Of a stretch of DNA of 64,000 nt, positions 1 to 7,430 are shown in pieces; the first letter of the stretch is position 1; each line of letters opens with the position of its first letter. This DNA is from Brucella grignonensis (GTDB lineage Bacteria > Pseudomonadota > Alphaproteobacteria > Rhizobiales > Rhizobiaceae), in contig NZ_NNRL01000153.1 in assembly GCF_002252505.1 (NCBI RefSeq), positions 124,001 through 188,000 of the forward strand, in the 5' to 3' direction. The notes beneath the pieces are model-generated. The model saw only the letters and a list, made by a program, of their open reading frames with translations, did not search any database and was not told the origin of the DNA. The position numbers and the translations under genes were made by a program.

Positions 1-470
1 GTTGCAGGCGGCAAGGCCCACAGCCGTTCCGGCAAGTTGAGCTGTGACAGAAGCTCGCGAGCGCGGTTCAGCGCCACTTCGCGATCGACGCCACGCGCAA
101 CCAGAGGCTCGGCAACCACATCGATTGCCGCGACGCGCGGCAATGTGCGCAGAAACTGGCTGACATAGCCAATCGTATCGCGCCGAACGGCCAGCACTTC
201 GCGCGGATCGGCTGTTGCCAGATCCACCATCCGGTCTTCGTGACGAATGAGGATCGAACCTGCATTCACAGCGTAATTGCCATAGACCATCTTGAGAATG
301 GAGCTTTTACCGGCACCGGAAGGTCCGCCAAGCACGGCGCATTCGCCTGCTTCCAGATTGAAGTCCACGTTACTTACGACTGGCAACTGAATGCCACCTT
401 GCAAGTGCATCGTGAACGTCTTCGCCAGACCCGACACCGCCAGCGGAGAGGATGTTCTAACTTGTGTCAT
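1..470 (-). CDS. phnL: C-P lyase ABC-type subunit PhnL, 3' end cut off by window
   Basis: ABC-ATPase-like subunit of the carbon-phosphorus lyase core system that breaks down phosphonates in the cytoplasm. The visible 156 codons begin at ATG 470 behind a good GAGGTGAG ribosome site and carry a Walker A GGPSGAGKSS at about residues 45-54, followed by the Q-loop region (YVSQFLR). The C-terminal half, with signature and Walker B, lies beyond position 1. It follows phnK by 67 bp in the same direction. PhnL is needed in vivo in enterobacteria but its exact step is debated (family knowledge). The assignment over PhnK rests on the N-terminal sequence and on gene order, since the neighbour is clearly PhnK. 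Confidence 0.93.
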   Translation of the reverse strand, partial: MTQVRTSSPLAVSGLAKTFTMHLQGGIQLPVVSNVDFNLEAGECAVLGGPSGAGKSSILKMVYGNYAVNAGSILIRHEDRMVDLATADPREVLAVRRDTIGYVSQFLRTLPRVAAIDVVAEPLVARGVDREVALNRARELLSQLNLPERLWALPPA

Positions 471-537
471 TTCTCACCTCACGCATGAAGTTTCGCTAAT
501 TTACGAACAACACGCTGCAAACATCTGTTTTAATTTA

Positions 538-1314
538 CTAAACCTGCAAAATAGACGACACGAGCAGTTGCGTATATGGCGCCTGCGGGTCATCCAGAAC
601 GCGGTCGGTCAGGCCCTGTTCGACAATATGGCCGTCTTTCATGACCATGATGCGATGGGACAGAAGCCGGGCTACGGCAAGATCGTGAGTAACGATGATC
701 ACCGACAGACCAAGATCGCTGACGAGGCCGCGCAACAGATCGAGAAGACGTGCCTGCACGGACACGTCGAGACCGCCGGTCGGTTCATCCATGAAAACAA
801 GTCGCGGAGCAGTCACCAGATTGCGGGCAATCTGCAAGCGCTGGCGCATGCCGCCAGAGAAGGCGCGCGGCTGATCGTCGATACGGTCGGAAGCGATTTC
901 GACACGTCCCAGCCATTCCGTGGCCGTCGAGCGGATATTGCCGTAATGGCGTTCACCGACTGCCATCAGGCGTTCGCCGACATTGGCACCAGCCGAAACC
1001 GTCATACGCAATCCGTCTGCCGGGTTCTGATGCACAAAACCCCAGTCGGTCCGCATCAGGAAACGGCGTTCCGCTTCGCCAATCTTGTAGAGATCGCGGA
1101 ATTCACCGTCACGCATCCGGTATTCGACGGTGCCGGAAGTCGGCTCCAGACGGGTTGCCAGACTGTTCAGGAGCGTCGTCTTGCCCGAACCGGATTCGCC
1201 GACGATGGCCAGCACTTCGCCCGGCCACAGATTGAAGGAAATGTCCGCGCAGCCTCGGCGATTGCCGTAAAATTTCGATAGGCTGTTTACTCTCAGCAGG
1301 GGTTCGCTGTTCAT
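538..1314 (-). CDS. phnK: C-P lyase ABC-type subunit PhnK
   Basis: Nucleotide-binding subunit that docks on the PhnGHIJ core of carbon-phosphorus lyase. The protein is 258 residues, as expected for the family. Walker A is GESGSGKTT at residues 39-47, the ABC signature is FSGGMRQRLQIAR, Walker B is LVFMDEPTGGLD and the switch histidine is in IIVTHD. I chose ATG 1314 because its ATGA overlaps the phnJ stop, a coupling seen between other genes of this operon; a longer upstream frame would only run into phnJ. It resembles oligopeptide-transporter ATPases, but the phn context settles the role. Confidence 0.96.
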   Translation of the reverse strand: MNSEPLLRVNSLSKFYGNRRGCADISFNLWPGEVLAIVGESGSGKTTLLNSLATRLEPTSGTVEYRMRDGEFRDLYKIGEAERRFLMRTDWGFVHQNPADGLRMTVSAGANVGERLMAVGERHYGNIRSTATEWLGRVEIASDRIDDQPRAFSGGMRQRLQIARNLVTAPRLVFMDEPTGGLDVSVQARLLDLLRGLVSDLGLSVIIVTHDLAVARLLSHRIMVMKDGHIVEQGLTDRVLDDPQAPYTQLLVSSILQV

Positions 1315-2204
1315 TTTACGGTCTCCTTGGCCGCAGCCTCCTTGTTTGCAGCCAGATGACCGAAATGGCCGTTGGCCTGACGGTCTTCGCAAAAATCAGT
1401 GTCGGAGCAGACGAACATCGAGCCGCCGCGATCATCGAGCACGACCTCATCCAGATAGACGCCCTTCGCGCCACACAGCGCACAGGGTTCCTTGAACTTC
1501 TGCACTTCGAACGGATGATCCTCGAAATCGAGGCTGACCACCTGCGTATAGGGCGGGACGGCATAGATGCGCTTTTCGCGACCGGCACCGAACAGCTGCA
1601 ATGCCGGAGACATATGCATTTTCGGATTGTCGAATTTCGGCGTCGGCGAAGGCGCCATCACATAGCGGCCTTCGATCATCACCGGATAATCGTAGGTCTT
1701 GGCGATATGACCGTGACGCGCAATGTCCTCGTAAAGCTTCACATGCATGAGGCCATATTCGGCAAGCGCGTGCATCTTGCGGGTTTCGGTTTCGCGTGGC
1801 TCCAGAAAACGCAGCGGTTCCGGGATCGGCACCTGATAGACAATCACCTGCCCCTCGGTCAGTGGATATTCCGGGATACGGTGGCGGGTCTGGATGATGG
1901 TCGCCTCGCCCGTATGGGTTGTTACAGCGACATCGGCAGTCTTCTGGAAGAAGGCGCGGATGGAAACGGCATTGGTCGTGTCATCGGCACCCTGATCGAT
2001 GACCTTCAGCACGTCATCCGGCCCCAGAATGGCAGCCGTCACCTGCACGCCGCCGGTGCCCCATCCATAAGGCATCGGCATTTCACGGCTGGCAAAAGGC
2101 ACCTGATAGCCCGGTATTGCGATGGCCTTCAGGATGGCGCGGCGGATCATCCGCTTGGTCTGTTCGTCCAGATAGGCGAAGTTATAATTGGCCAGATCGC
2201 TCAT
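1311..2204 (-). CDS. phnJ: Alpha-D-ribose 1-methylphosphonate 5-phosphate C-P lyase PhnJ
   Basis: Radical-SAM enzyme that cleaves the C-P bond of ribose 1-alkylphosphonate 5-phosphate, releasing the alkane and a cyclic phosphate. The unusual cluster ligands are all present near the C terminus with the spacing C-X2-C-X21-C-X5-C, the same spacing as in the E. coli enzyme. The glycyl-radical candidate is Gly32 in AIPGYQVPF, again matching the E. coli numbering. At 297 residues it is full length for the family. It overlaps phnI upstream and phnK downstream by 4 bp each (ATGA). All residues expected for activity are intact. Confidence 0.97.
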   Translation of the reverse strand: MSDLANYNFAYLDEQTKRMIRRAILKAIAIPGYQVPFASREMPMPYGWGTGGVQVTAAILGPDDVLKVIDQGADDTTNAVSIRAFFQKTADVAVTTHTGEATIIQTRHRIPEYPLTEGQVIVYQVPIPEPLRFLEPRETETRKMHALAEYGLMHVKLYEDIARHGHIAKTYDYPVMIEGRYVMAPSPTPKFDNPKMHMSPALQLFGAGREKRIYAVPPYTQVVSLDFEDHPFEVQKFKEPCALCGAKGVYLDEVVLDDRGGSMFVCSDTDFCEDRQANGHFGHLAANKEAAAKETVK

Positions 2205-3310
2205 TCTGCGGCCTCCTTCGTTACGCCTTCAGTCTCATTGTGCGCTTGGTCATATTCCGCACGCATGCGGCGGATGAGATCGAGTTCTGCCTGGAAATCC
2301 ACGTAGTGCGGCAGTTTCAGATGCTCGACGAAACCCGTCGCCTGCACATTGTCGGAATGCGAGATGACGAATTCCTCGTCCTCGGCAGGTGCCGTTACAT
2401 CCGCATCGAATTCCCGCACGCGCAGTGCACGGTCGCAGAGCGACATGGACATGGCCTTGCGTTCGCTCTGGCCGAACACCAAACCGTAACCGCGCGTGAA
2501 TTGCGGCGGCTGCTTGGCCGATCCCTTGAACTGGTTGACCATCTGGCATTCGGTCAGTTGCACGCGACCGAGCGAGACGGCAAAACCAAGTTCGGGCACG
2601 TCGAACTCGACATCCACTTCGCCAATGCGGATTTCGCCGACGAAAGGATGGTTGTTGCCATAGCCGCGCTGGGTGGAATAGCCGAGCGCCAGCAGGAAGC
2701 CTTCATCACCGCGCGCCAATGCCTGAAGGCGTAAGTCGCGCTCCATCGGGAATGTCCACGGTTCGCGGGTCAGGTCGCCCGGTTCGTGACCTTCCGGCAG
2801 GGAACCATCATCCTCAATCATGCCGACCGCGCCAAGAATATCGGTTACACGCGGCGTTTCTTCCTTCACGGCTTCCCGCATTTCGGGTTCCGGAACGGCA
2901 ACATCACCGGCCAGATCTGGGTCGAGCAGACGATGCGTGTAATCAAAGGTCGGTCCGAGCAACTGACCACCCGGTAAATCCTTGTAGGTCGCAGAAATGC
3001 GGCGTTCGATCAGCATTTCAGCGGTTTCCATCGGCCGTGAATAGCCAAAACGCGGCAAGGTGGTGCGGTAGGCGCGCACCAGAAAGATCGCTTCGATCAG
3101 ATCGCCGCGTGACTGGCGCACAGCAAGTGCCGCCAGTTCGCGATCATAGAGCGAACCTTCGGCCATGACGCGATCAACCGCCAGCGCCAGCTGTTCGGCA
3201 ATCTGATCGAGACGCAGTGCCGGAACCGAACGGTCGCCGCGACGACGATCATCGAGAAGACGGTGGGCATTATGGATGGCCGTTTCGCCACCCTTTACGG
3301 CAACATACAT
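2201..3310 (-). CDS. phnI: C-P lyase core subunit PhnI
   Basis: Core subunit of the PhnGHIJ complex. With PhnG and PhnH it transfers the ribose triphosphate of ATP to the phosphonate, displacing adenine; PhnI alone has nucleosidase activity (family knowledge). The product is 369 residues, the family length, and starts MYVAVKGGETAIHNAHRLL, a typical PhnI N terminus. The start lies 2 bp after the phnH stop, and the end overlaps phnJ by 4 bp. No broken motif was noticed. Confidence 0.96.
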   Translation of the reverse strand: MYVAVKGGETAIHNAHRLLDDRRRGDRSVPALRLDQIAEQLALAVDRVMAEGSLYDRELAALAVRQSRGDLIEAIFLVRAYRTTLPRFGYSRPMETAEMLIERRISATYKDLPGGQLLGPTFDYTHRLLDPDLAGDVAVPEPEMREAVKEETPRVTDILGAVGMIEDDGSLPEGHEPGDLTREPWTFPMERDLRLQALARGDEGFLLALGYSTQRGYGNNHPFVGEIRIGEVDVEFDVPELGFAVSLGRVQLTECQMVNQFKGSAKQPPQFTRGYGLVFGQSERKAMSMSLCDRALRVREFDADVTAPAEDEEFVISHSDNVQATGFVEHLKLPHYVDFQAELDLIRRMRAEYDQAHNETEGVTKEAAE

Positions 3311-3312
3311 TT

Positions 3313-3945
3313 TCAGCCCTCCAGAGCAGAAACGCGGGTTGTGCGGGGAAGCGCTGCAACAGCGCCGTCGCAGACCAGAACAAGATCAATGCCGAGCGGG
3401 TATTGTGCGCCGTTCTCACGCCATTGCTGGATGAAATCCTGCGGCAGGCCATCAACCTGAAGTGCACGTTCGCCATCAATACCGGGGCCTTTCAGCACAA
3501 AGCCCTGTCCGCTTGTCAGCGACGCAACAGCGAGAACAACGGTTGTCGAACGGTCGGGAAATTCGGCATCACCCTGCGAAAACCCTGCCAGAGACGGCAG
3601 CAGCGAAACATTGCTGGCCAGAGCGAATTGTGCGGCATTCGCACTTTCGACACGCGGTGCGCCCGTGTGGAAAGTAAGCCAGGCGGTTGCGCTTTCATCA
3701 GCTGCTATCGCTGCATCGCACCAGACAGTTGCATCGTGATCGAGCAGGGTTGCTGCAATAACGCCCAGTTCAGGCGTCAGCGGTTGCGGTGGTGCGGCTG
3801 TGTGCGCCAATGGATAAATGCGACCGGGATTAGCCATGGCGTGCATGACGGCATGAAAAACCGACTGCGCATTCGTCACCGGATCGGCAAAGCCACCCTC
3901 AAACGCGGAGGAAGTGCTGTTTTCGAGAGAAAAAGGAAGCATCAA
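3313..3945 (-). CDS. phnH: C-P lyase core subunit PhnH
   Basis: Third subunit of the PhnGHIJ core, with a PLP-transferase-like fold but no cofactor (family knowledge). The product is 210 residues. Family hallmarks seen by eye are the N-terminal GGFADPVTNAQSVFHAVM block and the conserved FVLKGPGIDG block in the C-terminal half. The start codon overlaps the phnG stop by 4 bp, so translation is probably coupled. PhnH sits on the outside of the core complex and is the least conserved of the four. Confidence 0.95.
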   Translation of the reverse strand: MMLPFSLENSTSSAFEGGFADPVTNAQSVFHAVMHAMANPGRIYPLAHTAAPPQPLTPELGVIAATLLDHDATVWCDAAIAADESATAWLTFHTGAPRVESANAAQFALASNVSLLPSLAGFSQGDAEFPDRSTTVVLAVASLTSGQGFVLKGPGIDGERALQVDGLPQDFIQQWRENGAQYPLGIDLVLVCDGAVAALPRTTRVSALEG

Positions 3946-4469
3946 TTGTCTCCCCGGACCATTGTGAAGAAATCGACCTTAGTAGCGGCGGCTTCGCCGC
4001 GCAGCTTGACGTCGGCATCGTCCAGCCGCTTGCGCAAGACATTCAGCACTTGTGCCTCCACGGCATCGCGATGGCCTTCATCGAGCCACAATGCATCAAA
4101 GACAGCGGCAAGCCGCGCCTTTTCCTGATCGCGACCGAGCGCATAAGAGTGACCGACAGAACCGTCGGAGAGCCGCACCGTAGCGCGCGTCACCGTTGCC
4201 TCGCCGACATTGAAGGGTGCGCCGCCGCCGCCAATGCGGCCACGCAGCATTACGAGACCGGTTTCCGGTCCGCGCAGAACTTCAAATTCCGGCTTGTTGG
4301 ACCATGCCTGCCAGAAAGCTTGCAGCTCTTCGCCGCTTGCACGTGCAAGAACTGCCATGCTTGCCTGCCGTGCGGCTTGAACTGAATCTGGCACTGCATC
4401 CGGCACCGTTCCGCTTTCAGTGGCGGAACCGGCTCCGCCTCCCTTCGCACTTTGCTCCGTACCGTACAT
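3942..4469 (-). CDS. phnG: C-P lyase core subunit PhnG, first gene of operon
   Basis: First structural gene of the carbon-phosphorus lyase operon; its product is part of the PhnGHIJ core. The 175-residue protein ends in the very conserved VDFFTMVRGDN motif and contains RATVRLSDGSVGHSYALGRD, both typical of PhnG. ATG 4469 has an AGGGA ribosome site 7 bp upstream. That start gives an N terminus about 25 residues longer than in E. coli, rich in Gly, Ser and Pro; an internal start at MAVLARASG (about residue 38) is possible but has no better site. The gene diverges from phnF across 217 bp that hold a repeat and a palindromic operator candidate. Confidence 0.95.
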   Translation of the reverse strand: MYGTEQSAKGGGAGSATESGTVPDAVPDSVQAARQASMAVLARASGEELQAFWQAWSNKPEFEVLRGPETGLVMLRGRIGGGGAPFNVGEATVTRATVRLSDGSVGHSYALGRDQEKARLAAVFDALWLDEGHRDAVEAQVLNVLRKRLDDADVKLRGEAAATKVDFFTMVRGDN

Positions 4470-4492
4470 GAGCTTCCCTGCCCTGTTAGTTC

Positions 4493-4588
4493 CAGAGCGC
4501 GCTTTGACCTGATTGCATCAGATCGTCGCTCTGGAGTTTGTTTTGAGGCGCATCTTGTCCGAAAACCGTTTCATGTTTTTCGGGATGC
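4493..4588. repeat. Family A intergenic repeat, copy 1
   Basis: Two neighbouring imperfect hairpins. One is built on AGAGCG...CGCTCT with an inner TGATTGCATCA; the other pairs GCATC...GTCCGAAAA with TTTTTCGGGATGC. It shares this layout with copies at 30952, 39109, 39711 and 55155. This copy lies between the phnF-side operator candidate and phnG, so it should be transcribed into the phnG leader. Confidence 0.75.
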
Positions 4589-4595
4589 ACTCCCG

Positions 4596-4627
4596 TTGAC
4601 TTGCTCTCTCAAATTGTCTAGTTATAT
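4596..4627 (+). promoter_or_regulatory. Possible phnF promoter
   Basis: TTGACT at 4596-4601 is followed after 17 bp by TAGTTA (4619-4624), or after 20 bp by TTATAT. The -10 region lies inside the palindrome at 4613-4642, so a bound repressor would block it. This is inferred from sequence only. Confidence 0.4.
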
Positions 4628-4642
4628 AGATAACTATACAAT
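4613..4642. promoter_or_regulatory. Palindromic operator candidate for PhnF
   Basis: Inverted repeat ATTGTCTAGTTAT, 4-bp spacer, ATAACTATACAAT; 12 of 13 positions pair. It stands alone in the divergent phnG/phnF gap. GntR/HutC regulators bind such palindromes, and local autoregulation is usual for the family. Binding is an inference. Confidence 0.7.
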
Positions 4643-4686
4643 ACCAGAATGATTACACCCTGCCAATGACAGGACGATGACAGTTG

Positions 4687-5457
4687 ATGACAAAGACCAG
4701 ACGAATTGAGAGAAACAGCGGCGTGGCCATCTGGCGGCAGATTGCCGACGAGATACGCGGTGAGATCAGGGCTGGCAGGCTTCAGTCGGGTGCGCGTATG
4801 CCCGCCGAGATGGAACTTGCCGACAGGTTTGGAGTCAATCGCCATACGGTGCGCAGCGCCATTGCCGCGCTGACGCAGGAAGGCGTGCTGCGTGCCGAGC
4901 AAGGGCGCGGCACCTTCGTTGCCAATGCAAAGCGCCTCACCTACCAGATCGGACGTCGCACCCGCATTTCGCAATCGCTGGCTTCGCAGGTGCGCGACAT
5001 GAAGGGCGCGCTGCTCGCTTCCGGCACAGCGCCTGCCTCTCCGGATATAGCCGAGGCGCTAGAGATCGAGCCTGGTTCACCGGTCCTGCGGCTGGAAACC
5101 TTGCACAGCGCCGACGGACGTCCCGTGTCGCGCGCAACGCTCTGGATCAGTGCCGAACAATTTCCGGAAATTGCCGAGGATTATGCGGAAAGCGGTTCCA
5201 TCACCGTGGCTTTCCGAAAAGCAGGAGTTGCCGACTACTTCCGTAAATCGACAATCATATCCGCCCGCCATGCGGATTCGGATGATCTGAAACATTTGAA
5301 GCTTTCGCCCGGCGCTATTGTACTAACGGCCAAGGCAATCAATGTGAACACCGATGGAGTGCCGATCCAGTATTCGCTGACACGGTTTTCTGCAGATAAT
5401 ATGGAGTTTTCTATCGACACGTATCCCGGTGATCCACAAATGAACGACATGAACTGA
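4687..5457 (+). CDS. phnF: GntR/HutC-family phosphonate regulator PhnF
   Basis: Transcription factor with a winged-helix GntR domain (about residues 10-75, WRQIADEIRGEIRAGRL and FGVNRHTVRSAIAALTQEG) and a C-terminal UTRA ligand domain. The product is 256 residues. Divergence from the phn structural genes and the palindrome in the gap identify it as the local regulator; in other bacteria PhnF represses phosphonate uptake or breakdown genes. A TTG directly before the ATG (4684) is an alternative start; an AGGA site lies 13 bp before ATG 4687. Its ligand is unknown. Confidence 0.9.
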   Translation: MTKTRRIERNSGVAIWRQIADEIRGEIRAGRLQSGARMPAEMELADRFGVNRHTVRSAIAALTQEGVLRAEQGRGTFVANAKRLTYQIGRRTRISQSLASQVRDMKGALLASGTAPASPDIAEALEIEPGSPVLRLETLHSADGRPVSRATLWISAEQFPEIAEDYAESGSITVAFRKAGVADYFRKSTIISARHADSDDLKHLKLSPGAIVLTAKAINVNTDGVPIQYSLTRFSADNMEFSIDTYPGDPQMNDMN

Positions 5458-5510
5458 ATCATGCTGGTGCCAACCACGTATGGTGCTTTCAATGCAGACA
5501 GGGAATCCCG

Positions 5511-5924
5511 ATGAACATTACCATTTTTCATAATCCAAAATGCGGCACCTCGCGCAATACGCTGGCAATGATCCGCGCCAGTGGCGAAGAGCCCGTCATC
5601 ATCGAATATGTGCAGAATCCACCCACGCGGGAACGTCTGGTTGGCCTGCTGACGGCAATGAACTTGACACCACGCGAACTGCTGCGTGAGAAGGGTACAC
5701 CCTATGCCGAACTCGGGCTGTCCGATCCGAAATGGACTGATGACGAGCTGATCGATTTCATGATGGCTCATCCGATTCTGATCAACCGGCCCATCGTCGA
5801 AACGCCACGCGGCACCAGGCTTTGCCGTCCCTCTGAGCTGGTTCTGCTGCTTCTGGAAAACCCGGTCGCATCATTCACCAAAGAAGACGGCGAGCAGGTT
5901 AAATCTGAGGGCAAATCACGCTGA
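5511..5924 (+). CDS. arsC: Glutaredoxin-type arsenate reductase ArsC
   Basis: Reduces arsenate to arsenite with glutathione and glutaredoxin. The 137-residue product begins NITIFHNPKCGTSRNTL with catalytic Cys11 in the CGTSR loop, and has the later NRPIVETPRG block typical of the ArsC/YffB fold family. The ribosome site AGGGAA lies 6 bp before the ATG. It is 53 bp downstream of phnF in the same direction, so co-transcription is possible. There is no arsR, arsB or acr3 beside it, so a role in arsenic resistance is only likely, not shown. Confidence 0.88.
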   Translation: MNITIFHNPKCGTSRNTLAMIRASGEEPVIIEYVQNPPTRERLVGLLTAMNLTPRELLREKGTPYAELGLSDPKWTDDELIDFMMAHPILINRPIVETPRGTRLCRPSELVLLLLENPVASFTKEDGEQVKSEGKSR

Positions 5925-5979
5925 CGAGCTCGCGATCAGACATTATTTTTCCTAGAGAATCGGAAGTATGATCCAATAT

Positions 5980-6004
5980 AAAAGGCGCTGTAAAACAGCG
6001 CCTT
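5980..6004 (-). terminator. Terminator of ssb (possibly shared with arsC)
   Basis: Perfect hairpin AAGGCGCTG-TTTTA-CAGCGCCTT followed on the minus strand by TTATATT. The plus strand lacks a good T tract, so arsC may not be fully terminated here. Confidence 0.7.
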
Positions 6005-6039
6005 ATCGTACTTTACTTATAAATTGGATTATATCGTTC

Positions 6040-6558
6040 TCAGAACGGAATTTCGTCGTCCAGATCGCGCGAGAAGCCACCGCTGTTGCCACCCTGATTG
6101 GATGGACCGGACGAGCCGAAATCACCGCCGCCACCGGAATAATCAGACATCTGGTTACGGTTGCCGCCACCGCCGCCGAACGAACGACCTTCACCGCCGC
6201 CTTCACCACGGCTATCGAGCATCTGCAGTTCACCACGGAACTTCTGCAGGACGATTTCGGTGCTGTAACGGTCATTGCCGTTCTGATCCTGCCATTTGCG
6301 GGTCTGGAGTGCGCCTTCGATGTAAACCTTGGCACCCTTCTTCAGATATTGTTCCGCGACCTTGGCAAGGTTTTCATTGAAAATGACAACGCTGTGCCAT
6401 TCGGTGCGATCTTTGCGCTCGCCGGTCTGACGATCACGCCAGCTCTCCGATGTCGCAATGCGCAGATTAGCAATCTGATCACCAGAATTGAGGCGACGGA
6501 TTTCTGGATCAGCACCAAGGTTGCCGACCAGAATGACTTTATTGACGCTACCAGCCAT
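6040..6558 (-). CDS. ssb: Single-stranded DNA-binding protein
   Basis: Binds single-stranded DNA in replication, recombination and repair. The 172-residue product has an N-terminal OB fold ([21 protein letters not shown], then [19 protein letters not shown]), a flexible Gly/Asn/Ser-rich linker with GGGGG tracts, and the acidic tip DDEIPF that recruits partner proteins. ATG 6558 was chosen over an upstream in-frame ATG because family members start at MAGSVN and a GGAG site precedes it. It is divergent from uvrA, as in many proteobacteria, and a perfect SOS box lies 190 bp upstream. Confidence 0.97.
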   Translation of the reverse strand: MAGSVNKVILVGNLGADPEIRRLNSGDQIANLRIATSESWRDRQTGERKDRTEWHSVVIFNENLAKVAEQYLKKGAKVYIEGALQTRKWQDQNGNDRYSTEIVLQKFRGELQMLDSRGEGGGEGRSFGGGGGNRNQMSDYSGGGGDFGSSGPSNQGGNSGGFSRDLDDEIPF

Positions 6559-6748
6559 CGAAAACTTACTCCGGATCTCTCGCATACACATGTTAAGCGG
6601 ACTTTTGCCCTGCCAAACGGTGCTTGCTCCTAAAGAATGGCCAATCACCTGAATGTATTGACCTGAAATTCGGCTACCACCTTACAGCAGCAGCCATCGC
6701 TGCGCTCACCTCAGCGCCGCGAATTCAACCAATGTCCACAGAAGTTAT

Positions 6749-6763
6749 GTTCTTGTTTTGTTC
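6749..6763. promoter_or_regulatory. LexA (SOS) box for ssb
   Basis: GTTCTTGTTTTGTTC, a perfect match to the alphaproteobacterial LexA direct repeat GTTC-N7-GTTC. It lies 190 bp upstream of the ssb start and 667 bp from uvrA, so ssb is the likelier target. Confidence 0.8.
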
Positions 6764-6850
6764 AAATTACAAGTACATACATCACTTTCCATGCATTTTT
6801 CACATGTTGGAGGCCTTAACTGGCAAAGTCTCAACTAAACATCCAAGGAA

Positions 6851-6889
6851 AAGCCCTGCCGCTCACTGTTTCTTTGGCGCGCAGGGCTT
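6851..6889. other. Isolated hairpin in ssb/uvrA gap
   Basis: AAGCCCTGC pairs perfectly with GCAGGGCTT across a 21-nt loop. On the minus strand the stem is followed by TTCCTTGG, weakly terminator-like. No gene ends here, so it might end an unrecognised short transcript. Confidence 0.35.
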
Positions 6890-7277
6890 GGGGTTGAGCA
6901 AAGCTCTTATATCGACAGTACTTCGCCGATAAATCTAATCGGAAATCTGAAGTATGAGACCAGATTGCCGCGCATTTTTTAAATTTTCTGCAATCACTCG
7001 TTTCAATCAAAAAAGCGTCATTCCTTGCAAATGAAGCAATTATGACCGCAAGCAATTGTGCTTCCATCAAGGTGAAAGCTATGCAACGTCGTCAGGTGGA
7101 CTCATGCTCCTTTACCTCCTGGTTCGTTCACCCAACTGGCGGGACCTCTTGCCGATATCGTTTCATCCCTTTCCGATATCTCTCCGCAACCAGTGAGTAT
7201 GGGTAGTGTGCTCCTGTCAGGAGTGACAGTCAACGCTCTTGCGTTCACATTTCGTATCGCCTATCAGAAGGCTGGTT

Positions 7278-7292
7278 GTTCGATCTTTGTTC
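7278..7292. promoter_or_regulatory. LexA (SOS) box for uvrA
   Basis: GTTCGATCTTTGTTC, a perfect GTTC-N7-GTTC repeat 138 bp upstream of the uvrA start. LexA control of uvrA is well known in alphaproteobacteria. Confidence 0.85.
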
Positions 7293-7430
7293 TGGTGCTA
7301 AATGTCCAGATGACGATTGAGCAGCCCCCTTCTTCTTGGAAGGGTTCATCCCCATATTGTGGAGCGGCGCGACGTGAGTTTTTTCGGCGCCTGAAGACTC
7401 CATAACATGACGAAACAGGCAGGACGCGGA

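Larger units (their letters stand above)
6559..7430. other. Long ssb/uvrA divergent gap without a convincing gene
   Basis: These 872 bp hold two perfect LexA boxes (6749 and 7278) and one stable hairpin (6851-6889). Short open frames here lack ribosome sites and any recognisable protein, so I do not call them. The distance is long for a divergent promoter region and leaves room for a small RNA. Confidence 0.6.

Noticed and set aside
6831-7070. Small minus-strand frame in the ssb/uvrA gap
   Set aside because: No ribosome site, no recognisable protein features and overlap with a hairpin. Kept only as a possible non-coding region.
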